Below the pieces are notes generated by a model that was given only the letters and a program-made list of their open reading frames with translations, was not told where the DNA came from and searched no databases. The position numbers and the translations under genes were made by a program. From NCBI GenBank assembly GCA_964486825.1, contig CAZAQS010000240.1, positions 1 through 7,225 on the forward strand: DNA of 7,225 nucleotides, read 5' to 3'. Of the stretch, positions 1 to 6,715 are shown one piece after another. Origin of the DNA: CAZAQS01 sp964486825 (lineage in GTDB: Bacteria > Chloroflexota > Anaerolineae > Anaerolineales > UBA4823). The first letter of the stretch is position 1, and each line of letters begins with the position of its first letter.

Positions 1-1
1 G

Positions 2-2641
2 AGTGAAAGCCCCAAACAAGAAATTGAACGAATTCAACCCCTCCTGCAGGATGAGCGTATCAGCGATGCGGACCTGGTAACCGTATTGGTAGAAGCTGGC
101 TATGCGGGTCTTTTTTTGCTCGCTCTTGTTTTGCTCTCTGATCCGAAGCTTGCTGAAAAGGCGGTGATCAACTGCATATCCATCGTTGCGGCGCACCGGC
201 GAGAGTATTGGGGTGAGGTTCCCCTGGTAGTTTGGGCCAACCGCCTGCTCATACAAGCATGTCACCAGAACAGAAGTAGCTCGAAAGTCAGAATACGCTC
301 AGGACGCGATGATTTATACACTTTCGATGGATATCTAAATCGTGAAAGCCTATCCAGTAAATTTCTTCAAAGGTTAGCCATTCTTGATGAGCAGCAACGG
401 GCTGTGCTTGCTCTGCGCTATGGTCAAAACCTGAGCCTGGAAGAGATAGCGGCTATTCTGGATTTCCCCACGAGCAAGGCGCATATTTACCTGAAGTCTG
501 CCCGCCGGGTTTACCTCGAAAGCCGCAAATTTCGTGAGTCAACCCTGGCGAATCCTGAAAGAGGTGATGTATTTCACACAGCTTTTCAGGAGCAGATAAT
601 AGATGCAACTGATGGGGTATTAGATGCTGACCAATTTAAAAACCTGGAAAGGCACCTGGGCCAATGCCAGGCTTGCCGGGACACGAGCATATGGTTGGCG
701 GATGGAGAAGCATGGCTGACGGGGCAATTCTCTAATTTGCTCCGAGAAGGGGTCAACCTGAAGGATCTACGCTATGTGGTTTCTGAGTGCCTTAAGCTGG
801 CGGACCATCGGAAGCGTTGGAAGGGTATCAACATATCTGGCAGGCAATACCTTTATATTGGGGCCTTGCTAGCCCTGTTGATTGGGGTAGCCTCTCGCCT
901 GCTCTTGCCTCTGGAAACCCAGCTGAAGCCGCCAGCCCCGCCTACAGCTACCGCGTATATCCTTACACCAGATCCATGGGAAGGCTATTTTAAATTTACC
1001 TATCATGCCTCCACTGAAGATAGCTTAGAGGGACTGGCTGAGAGATTGGGGCTGCCAGTGAAAGATATCGCAGAGATGAACCGAATGGGAGCCGACTCCT
1101 CGCTCTACCCCGGCCGGGTGCTGAACCTGGCTGTGCCAGAAGCGAGCTTCTTTCCTCCCTCCCAAGTCCCTACATTGGCATTGCCACCTCCATTGACTGC
1201 CCAAGATGATGAGATGGCTATCCTAAGGCGTATGGCAGAAACAAAGCAGTTGGTGGGCAATCTTTGGGGGGATTTCCAGGTCATCCTGTACGGTCCCTCG
1301 GGTTATAGTGGCCCCCCATTCCTGGCATCCAGGATGCAGGTTTGGTGGCATCAGGATGGGCATATGCTGGTGCTCTCTGGAATAAACCCTCCAGGAAGGA
1401 CAGAAGTTTACAGACAATATTCGATACCCTCTGGATTCACCTTCAACAGGGATTCCTCAAATGGAAGTTATTATGGTTATCAACACCAGGGGGAGCCTGA
1501 CCAATATTATTTCCTGAATCCCAGTGTGTTGATGGGGTTTGAGGAGGCGAAGGCAACGCTTGAAGTCGTCGGCAGCGACCATATACTGGGCCGGATTGCC
1601 CTGGTGGTCGATTGGATACAGGAGCAAAATACGTATTTCGGTCGCTTATGGATCGATGTGGAAAGAGGTATGGTTTTACGCCTGCGGTTGTTCGAGGACT
1701 CTTCTAAGGAGGTCACCCTGATCGATATCGGATTCAGCGACCTGGCCCTGGATGTCGACCTGCCGGCTGGCATTTTCTCACCCAATGGTATTAAGCCGGA
1801 AATGTTCGCAGTTGATTTTACAGGGCAGCCTCAGCAGGTTGAATTACGAGTACGATCTTCTCCCTGGGCCCTCCCGCCCGACCGTAGGGCTCGAGAGCGG
1901 ATTTTGCCGCCAGAGGGCTTCGATCCAACACGGGAACCTTTGACATTGCAATGGCCGATGGAGGATGGGGAATCCGAGGAAGCGTTGGTCGATGTTTACG
2001 CAGATGAGTATTATATGGGTAGCGTGAATATCGGTCAGGGGGCTATTAGCCCGGATCAAGGGGAATTTTACGCTTCTATCCCTTTCAATTCTTGCGCCCG
2101 CTCCCCAGATGGTCGTTTGGTAGCTGTCTCGATCTCACGCTTATCGAGTTATGAGCCACGTATTTACTGGTTTCCCATTGCGAACCCGCAGGCCTTGCAG
2201 TTTGTAATCACGAGGATGGAGGCGGTTAGTGAATTTGCTTTTGATCCAAACAGCCGCTACCTGGCTTACTTTGGTTGTATCGATAGGGAATGCGGTATAC
2301 AGTTATTGGATACGTATACGGGATCAATCCGCATACTATTCAGCACAGGCGGCCTTAATGCTCCGACCTCCTTAACCTGGAGTCCGGATGGTAAGTTCCT
2401 GGCGTTTCTGGGTAATGACTCACGCGGATATTCGAGACAGATCTTCGTGATCCAAAAGAGCAGCGGCGTTATCGTATACCAGGCGGATTATAGCTGGGAG
2501 GCCCATTCCGTGCCTCCGGATTCACCGACCCTTGCATGGGGGATACGTTTTCCAGCGGATGAATCTTTTTTCCCATTCGTCGAGGGTTGCCGTTACCCCC
2601 TTGAATATCCTGAATGGGCCAAAAACGATCGTTTCGAATAA
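2..2641 (+). CDS. Membrane-anchored sigma-like/zinc-finger anti-sigma-like fusion with LysM, LolA/RseB-like and beta-propeller regions (5' end at window edge)
   Basis: The frame is open from base 2. The first possible in-window start is TTG at 86, but homology to the next gene continues upstream of it (reading ISDADLVTV), so the true start is probably at or just before base 1. Numbering from the TTG, residues 1-60 resemble a degenerate ECF sigma region 2. Residues 93-148 resemble sigma region 4, with an HTH around SLEEIAAILDFPTSKAHIYL. H190, C194 and C197 form the anti-sigma zinc-finger motif HLGQCQAC. One transmembrane helix lies at about 254-276, followed by a Pro-rich linker. A LysM-like domain spans 302-350 (YHASTEDSLEGLAERLGL, ending PGRVLNLAVP). 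Residues 372-570 look like a LolA/RseB-type fold (GRIALVVDW, then YFGRLWIDVERGMVLRLRL). Residues 669-780 hold propeller-type repeats (SPDGRLVAVS, DPNSRYLAYF, SPDGKFLAFL). The inferred role is envelope sensing tied to transcription control. Domain order is seen; function is inferred, and sigma activity may have been lost. Confidence 0.8.
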   Translation, partial: SESPKQEIERIQPLLQDERISDADLVTVLVEAGYAGLFLLALVLLSDPKLAEKAVINCISIVAAHRREYWGEVPLVVWANRLLIQACHQNRSSSKVRIRSGRDDLYTFDGYLNRESLSSKFLQRLAILDEQQRAVLALRYGQNLSLEEIAAILDFPTSKAHIYLKSARRVYLESRKFRESTLANPERGDVFHTAFQEQIIDATDGVLDADQFKNLERHLGQCQACRDTSIWLADGEAWLTGQFSNLLREGVNLKDLRYVVSECLKLADHRKRWKGINISGRQYLYIGALLALLIGVASRLLLPLETQLKPPAPPTATAYILTPDPWEGYFKFTYHASTEDSLEGLAERLGLPVKDIAEMNRMGADSSLYPGRVLNLAVPEASFFPPSQVPTLALPPPLTAQDDEMAILRRMAETKQLVGNLWGDFQVILYGPSGYSGPPFLASRMQVWWHQDGHMLVLSGINPPGRTEVYRQYSIPSGFTFNRDSSNGSYYGYQHQGEPDQYYFLNPSVLMGFEEAKATLEVVGSDHILGRIALVVDWIQEQNTYFGRLWIDVERGMVLRLRLFEDSSKEVTLIDIGFSDLALDVDLPAGIFSPNGIKPEMFAVDFTGQPQQVELRVRSSPWALPPDRRARERILPPEGFDPTREPLTLQWPMEDGESEEALVDVYADEYYMGSVNIGQGAISPDQGEFYASIPFNSCARSPDGRLVAVSISRLSSYEPRIYWFPIANPQALQFVITRMEAVSEFAFDPNSRYLAYFGCIDRECGIQLLDTYTGSIRILFSTGGLNAPTSLTWSPDGKFLAFLGNDSRGYSRQIFVIQKSSGVIVYQADYSWEAHSVPPDSPTLAWGIRFPADESFFPFVEGCRYPLEYPEWAKNDRFE

Positions 2642-2856
2642 CTCTATCACCTGGTTTTACGTATCGGTCTCATTATTTCTCTCACCAGGATCGTTGTTGG
2701 AATAAACTTCTCACTTTGATGTAGGGTATTTGTTGGGATTCCGTAGGTTAAGCGTCAAGCAAGACGACCCTTTCTCTGGCAGAATACTTTTCATGGGGGT
2801 GGGGCTGGCCCCGGACCTATATTTTTTGGTCCCCCTCTTTTTGAAAAGGAAGGCGG
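2642..2856. other. Intergenic stretch between the two sigma-like fusion genes, with a G-tract/C-tract segment near its end
   Basis: This 215-bp gap holds no convincing gene, terminator or consensus promoter. The last 60 bases are striking. GGGGG (2795-2799) and GGGG (2801-2804) face CCCC (2809-2812) and CCCCC (2831-2835), and GGACC (2813-2817) faces GGTCC (2828-2832). Several short, mutually exclusive hairpins are therefore possible directly upstream of the ribosome-binding site of the next gene. Without a clear promoter, the second gene may be read through from the first, but a non-canonical promoter cannot be excluded. Confidence 0.35.
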
Positions 2857-4893
2857 ATGCATCAAGACTTAACTGGACTGAAATCCGAATTCGAGTGGAT
2901 GCTGCAGAGCTCAGATGTCGATGATGCCCTGCTGACTGAAGCTCTGATCCACAAGTATTATCCCGAGCTCTACCAACTGACATTATCGGTAACAGGTGAT
3001 CCAGGCGCAGCCGCGAGTGCTGCCGGGCAAGCCATTACCAGCGCGGTGGCAAAACGACACCGCTATACTGGGGAGTATTCTCTGCGTGTCTGGCTTTATG
3101 CCTTAGGCTACCGTTCCACTCGGAAATCTAAAGTTAACCACCAGCCAGCAGCTTTAAGGGAAAACCCGGATGGGGGAAAAGATCTGGGAACCAGCGATCA
3201 ACTGAAGTACTTGCACAGCCTGGATAATAAATACAGCTTACCAGTTAACTTACGGTACGTACACCGCTTGGATCTGAGAGAGATTGGACATATCCTGGGG
3301 CTGCGTGAGCGGGCTGTGCATAACCGTCTGAATTCTGCACGCCGGCAGGTCCTCGCCATCCTTTATCCCGGGTCTGAGAAAGAGCCGCCGCATCCGGAGA
3401 TGGGGGAGCTAATGCGCGAGTCCCTGGATGGGATGTTCGAAGGGAAGAACAGCTTCGAATACCAGGCCCGCCTGGAAATGCACCTGGATGAATGCCGGGA
3501 ATGCACTGCCTATAGCGCCTTGTTATCCAAGGTGGATGAGCAGATCCGGGTAAGCGCACCCCAGCTTTGGCCGGTCATTGGACCTTCCGAAGCTGAGCTG
3601 AAAGCAGTCCAGGCTGAGATACTGGAAAGGACAGGTCGTAAGCATAGGCGCCAATCGTTATCTCTCTCCTTAAAAACACTTTCCCTGGCTGCTATGGTGG
3701 TCGCATTATTTACATTAGCAGCCTTTACAACGGATATCTTCGAGACTGTTTTTCCTGAGCGTACGGTCCCGATGGGCGCAGGGAGTAGTCTCTCAGAACA
3801 GGCCACTCCTGAAGCTGCAGGTAGCGGCAATACACGTTACCGTCCGAGGCCAACGGGGGTTGGCCCTACAACTCGCCGGGACGGTTACCCGCTCCTGACC
3901 GGGGCTTACTTACCACCTCGCATTAACCTGCGCCTTACGCCTCCGGGAGCGATCTTGCCCCAGATCATCGACCGTCTGGCTTGGAATAATTCAGGCCCGT
4001 TATCTCTCTACAATGTCCTTGGATATTGGGGCTGGCAAGGTGAGCTGGAAGACGTTCTGGCTGAGCTTCAACCAGACCTGGATCAACAGCATGTTACTCC
4101 TGAAGAGATCGTAGCTTACATATATCGAGAGACTGAACTGTCATCCCTGTGGCGGGTCGGAGGGGATTTGGAGACGCTGAAGCTGGTGGTAGCGGGTGGA
4201 TATCCCGTTATTGTCGCAAAAGGTGCAGAAGATGGCAGTATGCCGGGTTGGTTTGCTCATTACGCCATTGTACATGGATACAACGATAAAGAGGGGGTGG
4301 TGCGTCTGGTAGATCTGATGCTGCCGGAAACAGAGATGCAAGACCTACCCTACGAAGATTTTATTCGTGACTGGCGATCGATGAACTATACCTTCCTTGT
4401 TTTATACCCGACTCTGCAAGAACAACGCATTTTCGAGCTACTAGGCGATTACGCAGATGAGGTCTACAGCTTCAGAGCTGCTTCACGCTTGGGATCGAAT
4501 GAGTCGCGCAGCTTGAGCGGAAGAGACAAGTTTTTCGCGGCATTCAATCACGGGACAAGCCACGCCTATTTGGGGGAATATAGCAGGGCAGCGAGCGCCT
4601 TCAATGAAGCCATGACGATCTACTTAAGCCTGCCTGAGAGCGAACGCCCCTGGCGTATCCTCTGGTACGAGACCGCGCCGTATACTGTCTATCAGGACGT
4701 CTATGTCGTTGAAGATCTCAGCCAACCCAGAGATATAGAGATGGGCTATGAGGTGGGAATTCATGAATGCCTGCCTGGGCAAGGAGATATGTCAGCTGGT
4801 CGTGGTGGTGGAGGCGACCTTGCGAGCCTCATTTCCACTGAATTAAGTGAGAGGAACCTTCTTCGCCTGCTCCTATGCACCCAGCCTCAGTAG
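2857..4893 (+). CDS. Membrane-anchored sigma-like/zinc-finger anti-sigma-like fusion with extracytoplasmic C39-like pseudopeptidase and TPR-like segment
   Basis: The ATG start is well supported by AAGGAAGG at 2846-2853, three bases upstream. The 678-residue protein begins with an ECF sigma region-2-like domain (about 25-90, TLSVTGDP and GEYSLRVWLYALGY). A region-4-like HTH follows (about 118-168, LDLREIGHILGLRERAVHNR), then the zinc-finger motif HLDECREC (H209, C213, C216). One transmembrane helix lies at about 272-292, so the remainder should be outside the membrane. Residues 367-518 resemble the C39-like peptidase family: NNSGPLSLYNVLGYWGW, LWRVGGDLETLK, HYAIVHGYND (H468) and DFIRDWRSMNYTFLVLYP. 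The expected nucleophile Cys in NNCGP is Ser379, so peptidase activity is unlikely. Residues 555-613 resemble a TPR (FNHGTSHAYLGEYSRAASAF). Beyond that the sequence departs from what I recall of the family and includes a GRGGGG run, suggesting truncation or frameshift. It is a paralogue of the gene before it; signalling function is inferred. Confidence 0.82.
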   Translation: MHQDLTGLKSEFEWMLQSSDVDDALLTEALIHKYYPELYQLTLSVTGDPGAAASAAGQAITSAVAKRHRYTGEYSLRVWLYALGYRSTRKSKVNHQPAALRENPDGGKDLGTSDQLKYLHSLDNKYSLPVNLRYVHRLDLREIGHILGLRERAVHNRLNSARRQVLAILYPGSEKEPPHPEMGELMRESLDGMFEGKNSFEYQARLEMHLDECRECTAYSALLSKVDEQIRVSAPQLWPVIGPSEAELKAVQAEILERTGRKHRRQSLSLSLKTLSLAAMVVALFTLAAFTTDIFETVFPERTVPMGAGSSLSEQATPEAAGSGNTRYRPRPTGVGPTTRRDGYPLLTGAYLPPRINLRLTPPGAILPQIIDRLAWNNSGPLSLYNVLGYWGWQGELEDVLAELQPDLDQQHVTPEEIVAYIYRETELSSLWRVGGDLETLKLVVAGGYPVIVAKGAEDGSMPGWFAHYAIVHGYNDKEGVVRLVDLMLPETEMQDLPYEDFIRDWRSMNYTFLVLYPTLQEQRIFELLGDYADEVYSFRAASRLGSNESRSLSGRDKFFAAFNHGTSHAYLGEYSRAASAFNEAMTIYLSLPESERPWRILWYETAPYTVYQDVYVVEDLSQPRDIEMGYEVGIHECLPGQGDMSAGRGGGGDLASLISTELSERNLLRLLLCTQPQ

Positions 4894-4940
4894 CCATTCC
4901 AATCCGGACGCCATTCAGGGATAATTCCTAGCGCGCCTTC

Positions 4941-4969
4941 TTGACAAAGGCGGCAAGGGCGTTTATATT
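4941..4969 (+). promoter_or_regulatory. Near-consensus sigma-70-type promoter for the CBS-domain gene
   Basis: TTGACA (4941-4946), a 17-bp spacer and TATATT (4964-4969) match the housekeeping consensus with one mismatch. Transcription would be expected to start near 4976, leaving a leader of about 100 nt before the CBS-domain ATG. It is the best promoter in the window and separates the CBS gene from the sigma-like genes upstream. Confidence 0.75.
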
Positions 4970-4973
4970 CATT

Positions 4974-5054
4974 ACGGGGGAAATATATATGGCTTAACCG
5001 CCTCGCGGTATCAGGATATCGCTCTCCCCCGTCGACCCTATCCGCCGTGTCGAC
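4974..5054 (+). promoter_or_regulatory. Structured 5' leader of the CBS-domain gene
   Basis: An 8-bp outer stem can form between ACGGGGGA (4974-4981) and TCCCCCGT (5025-5032), closing a loop that contains a perfect small hairpin ACCGC-CTC-GCGGT (4997-5009). Next to it, two GTCGAC palindromes (5031-5036 and 5049-5054), 12 bp apart, can also pair; the first overlaps the 3' arm of the outer stem by two bases, so the two structures compete at that point. The leader lies between the predicted start of transcription and the ribosome-binding site GGAG (5067-5070). It could be a cis-regulatory RNA, a 5' stabilising structure or a protein-binding region. I do not recognise a known riboswitch class. 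Confidence 0.45.
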
Positions 5055-5076
5055 ATCCTTTTAACTGGAGAAAAAC

Positions 5077-5475
5077 ATGGACAAAGTTAGCGATTGGATG
5101 AGCAGCCCTGTCATCGTCATTGATCCCGATAGCAGCGTTTCTCATGCCTTAACCTTGATGCGTCGTCGCAGGATACACAGCCTGGTGGTGGACTTGAGTG
5201 GGCGGACGCCTACGTATGGGATCATCACCACGACAGATATTCGAGATAAGATCATCGGTGAGGGGCGCAATCCGGCCGAGGTAACGGTACGGGATATCAT
5301 GACAGCACCCGTTTATACTGCCGGCCCGAATTGGACGCTTAGAGAAGCCTCTATAAAAATGCAGCAGCTAAATATACATCATATGCCGGTTGCAGACGAG
5401 GATGGCAACCTGTTGGGGATCATCTCGGTAACAGACATTTTCATCGCGGCGGAAGAAATTGGCTGGGACAACTAG
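5077..5475 (+). CDS. Two-CBS-domain protein (Bateman module), putative adenosine-ligand sensor
   Basis: This 132-residue protein is almost entirely a CBS pair: CBS1 about 4-60 and CBS2 about 71-127. Each opens with the usual DWMSSPVIVIDPDSSV or DIMTAPVYTAGPNWTL segment and ends in the ligand-contacting motif: GIITTTD (48-54) and GIISVTD (114-120). The Thr/Ser and Asp of such motifs typically contact the ribose and phosphates of AMP, ADP, ATP or related nucleotides. There is no signal peptide, membrane segment or fused catalytic domain, so it should act in the cytoplasm as a stand-alone regulator. The ATG is set by GGAG six bases upstream. It has its own strong promoter and structured leader and sits directly upstream of the pyruvate dehydrogenase genes; a functional link to them is only a guess. 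Ligand identity cannot be read from the sequence. Confidence 0.9.
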   Translation: MDKVSDWMSSPVIVIDPDSSVSHALTLMRRRRIHSLVVDLSGRTPTYGIITTTDIRDKIIGEGRNPAEVTVRDIMTAPVYTAGPNWTLREASIKMQQLNIHHMPVADEDGNLLGIISVTDIFIAAEEIGWDN

Positions 5476-5531
5476 TGTTCCTCCTGGCGCAAATCCTTTT
5501 GGCCGTTTATTAGCAACAGAAAATGCAGGTC

Positions 5532-5550
5532 CACATGCTTACAGGATGTG
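5532..5550. repeat. Short inverted repeat CACAT-N9-ATGTG in the -35 region ahead of pdhA
   Basis: Five-base arms at 5532-5536 and 5546-5550 flank a 9-bp centre. The right arm falls where a -35 element would sit relative to the TATAAT at 5569, so it could be an operator. Arms this short can occur by chance. Confidence 0.25.
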
Positions 5551-5565
5551 CTGATAAGAGCTATC

Positions 5566-5574
5566 TGGTATAAT
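5566..5574 (+). promoter_or_regulatory. Extended -10 promoter element upstream of pdhA
   Basis: TGGTATAAT combines a perfect TATAAT (5569-5574) with the TG of an extended -10 motif (5566-5567). No good -35 hexamer is seen at 16-18 bp, which is usual for extended -10 promoters. Transcription would start near 5581, giving a leader of about 90 nt for the dehydrogenase operon. A weaker overlapping alternative is TTGACG (5575-5580) with TATGCG (5598-5603) at 17 bp. Confidence 0.55.
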
Positions 5575-5609
5575 TTGACGGCGCTATCGCAATGAATTAT
5601 GCGAAGTAT

Positions 5610-5631
5610 CAACACCGGTTCACCGGTGTTG
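5610..5631 (+). promoter_or_regulatory. Perfect 10-bp dyad/hairpin in the pdhA leader (operator, attenuator or terminator)
   Basis: CAACACCGGT and ACCGGTGTTG are exact reverse complements separated by TC. As DNA this is a 22-bp dyad containing two ACCGGT palindromes (5614-5619 and 5622-5627). As RNA it gives a 9-bp stem with a TTCA loop. It is followed by TTTAT and then GGGGG, so the U-tract is poor for a classic intrinsic terminator. It lies about 30 bases after the predicted transcription start and 40 bases before the pdhA ATG, which suits an operator or attenuator. It could also help end transcripts of the CBS gene. Confidence 0.6.
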
Positions 5632-5671
5632 TTTATGGGGGCTGACCAATACTTGGAGGGATAAAGTCCGA

Positions 5672-6631
5672 ATGGAAAAAAATGAATACCTGGATCTATA
5701 TTATCAGATGGTCATCATCCGCCGTCTGGAGGAACGTTCTGCGGAGTTGTACCAGCAGGGAAAGATCGGCGGCTTCTTGCATTTGTATATCGGCCAGGAA
5801 GCCGTGAGCACAGGTCTTGTGTCCGCGCGCAAGCCACAAGACCGGGTCATCACCGCCTACCGCGACCATGGAGTAGCCATTAATGTAGGCATCCCGGCCA
5901 AAGAAGTTATGGCAGAGCTACTGGGCAAGGCCACCGGTATATCCAAAGGGAAGGGTGGCTCGATGCACCTGGCGGATGTGGAAAGGAATTTTTGGGGAGG
6001 GCATGCGGTTGTTGGCGCTCACCTGCCCATTGCTGCGGGTTTAGCCCTGGGGGATCAGTACCAGAAGAAAGATGGGGTTACTATCTGTATGTTTGGCGAT
6101 GGCGCCACAAATATCGGTTTCTTTCACGAAGCGCTCAACCTATCGAAAGTATGGAACCTCCCGGTGTTATGGGTATGCGAGAATAACCAGTATGGGATGG
6201 GTACCTCCGTCGAGCGAGCCTCTGCCGTGCCGGAGATGCGCCAGAAAGCGGAAGGCTACAATATTCCCAACGACCGGATCGACGGGATGGATCTATTGAA
6301 AGTGAGAGAGACGAGCCTGGAAATCTTAGAGAAAATCCGAAACGGAGATGGACCGTACTTCCTGGAGATCATCACCTACCGCTTCCGCGGCCATTCCATG
6401 GGTGATCCCGAGCGCTACCGCCAACCGGATGAGATCAAGAAATGGCAAGAGAACGACCCCATCGGGATCTACCGGCGCCATCTTTTAGATAAAGAGATTG
6501 CCAAAGAGGGTGAGCTAGACGACCTGGATACTCGGGCGGAAGCCGAAATTCAGGAAGCTGTTGAATTTGCTGAATCTAGCCCTGAACCAGAGCCGGAAGC
6601 TCTGTTCGAGCATGTTTATATGGAACCCTAA
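5672..6631 (+). CDS. pdhA: Pyruvate dehydrogenase E1 component, alpha subunit
   Basis: This protein is the thiamine-diphosphate-binding half of the E1 heterotetramer that decarboxylates pyruvate and passes the acetyl group to lipoyl-E2 in the cytoplasm. Its 319 residues match the usual length of bacterial E1 alpha. Visible motifs are AYRDHG (62-67, with the conserved His), GKGGSMH (93-99) and the TPP/Mg motif starting GDG (142-144) and ending ENN (170-172). The conserved phosphorylation-loop region is GHSMGDPERYR (240-250). CENNQYGMGTSVERAS is typical of the PDH branch. Acetoin dehydrogenase E1 alpha is close in sequence and remains an alternative, as does a broader 2-oxo acid dehydrogenase. 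ATG at 5672 follows GGAGGG (5655-5660) with a slightly long 11-base spacing. The E1 beta gene follows after 84 bp in the same direction, as is usual for this complex. The C-terminal tail is acidic (SSPEPEPEALFE). Confidence 0.95.
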   Translation: MEKNEYLDLYYQMVIIRRLEERSAELYQQGKIGGFLHLYIGQEAVSTGLVSARKPQDRVITAYRDHGVAINVGIPAKEVMAELLGKATGISKGKGGSMHLADVERNFWGGHAVVGAHLPIAAGLALGDQYQKKDGVTICMFGDGATNIGFFHEALNLSKVWNLPVLWVCENNQYGMGTSVERASAVPEMRQKAEGYNIPNDRIDGMDLLKVRETSLEILEKIRNGDGPYFLEIITYRFRGHSMGDPERYRQPDEIKKWQENDPIGIYRRHLLDKEIAKEGELDDLDTRAEAEIQEAVEFAESSPEPEPEALFEHVYMEP

Positions 6632-6639
6632 GCAGCGCT

Positions 6640-6669
6640 GGTAGGCTGGGTAGTCGTGTTTTGCCTATC
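6640..6669 (+). other. Weak intercistronic hairpin between pdhA and pdhB
   Basis: GGTAGGC (6640-6646) can pair with GCCTATC (6663-6669) over seven base pairs including one G-U, with a 16-nt loop. No U-tract follows, so it is not a terminator. It might tune the relative expression of the two subunits or be chance. The rest of the 84-bp gap holds only the ribosome-binding site. Confidence 0.2.
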
Positions 6670-6715
6670 CTCCGAGCTGCAGTCAAAGAAATGATAAATT
6701 ACGATCGAGGAACTT

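Noticed and set aside
1507..1785. Antisense open frames over the large genes (for example here, 3245-3559 and 3510-3830).
   Set aside because: They overlap well-supported domain-encoding sequence, have no ribosome-binding sites and encode low-quality, Ser/Arg/Pro-rich proteins, as expected of shadow frames.
2650..2689. CCTGGT and ACCAGG inverted repeat just after the first gene, considered as a terminator.
   Set aside because: Only six base pairs with a 28-nt loop and no U-tract.
2795..2814. G-rich stretch considered as a G-quadruplex.
   Set aside because: Only two runs have three or more G; a two-layer structure would be weak and the runs pair more easily with the nearby C-tracts.
2818..2823. 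TATATT considered as a -10 element for the second fusion gene.
   Set aside because: The -35 position is a G-tract and no extended -10 motif is present.
4894..4940. Search for an intrinsic terminator after the C39-like fusion gene.
   Set aside because: No GC-rich stem followed by a U-tract is visible before the next promoter.
5592..5645. A 17-codon open frame in the pdhA leader that spans the dyad, a possible leader peptide.
   Set aside because: It has no ribosome-binding site, begins only about 11 bases after the predicted transcription start, and lacks a run of regulatory codons. Chance is the simpler explanation.
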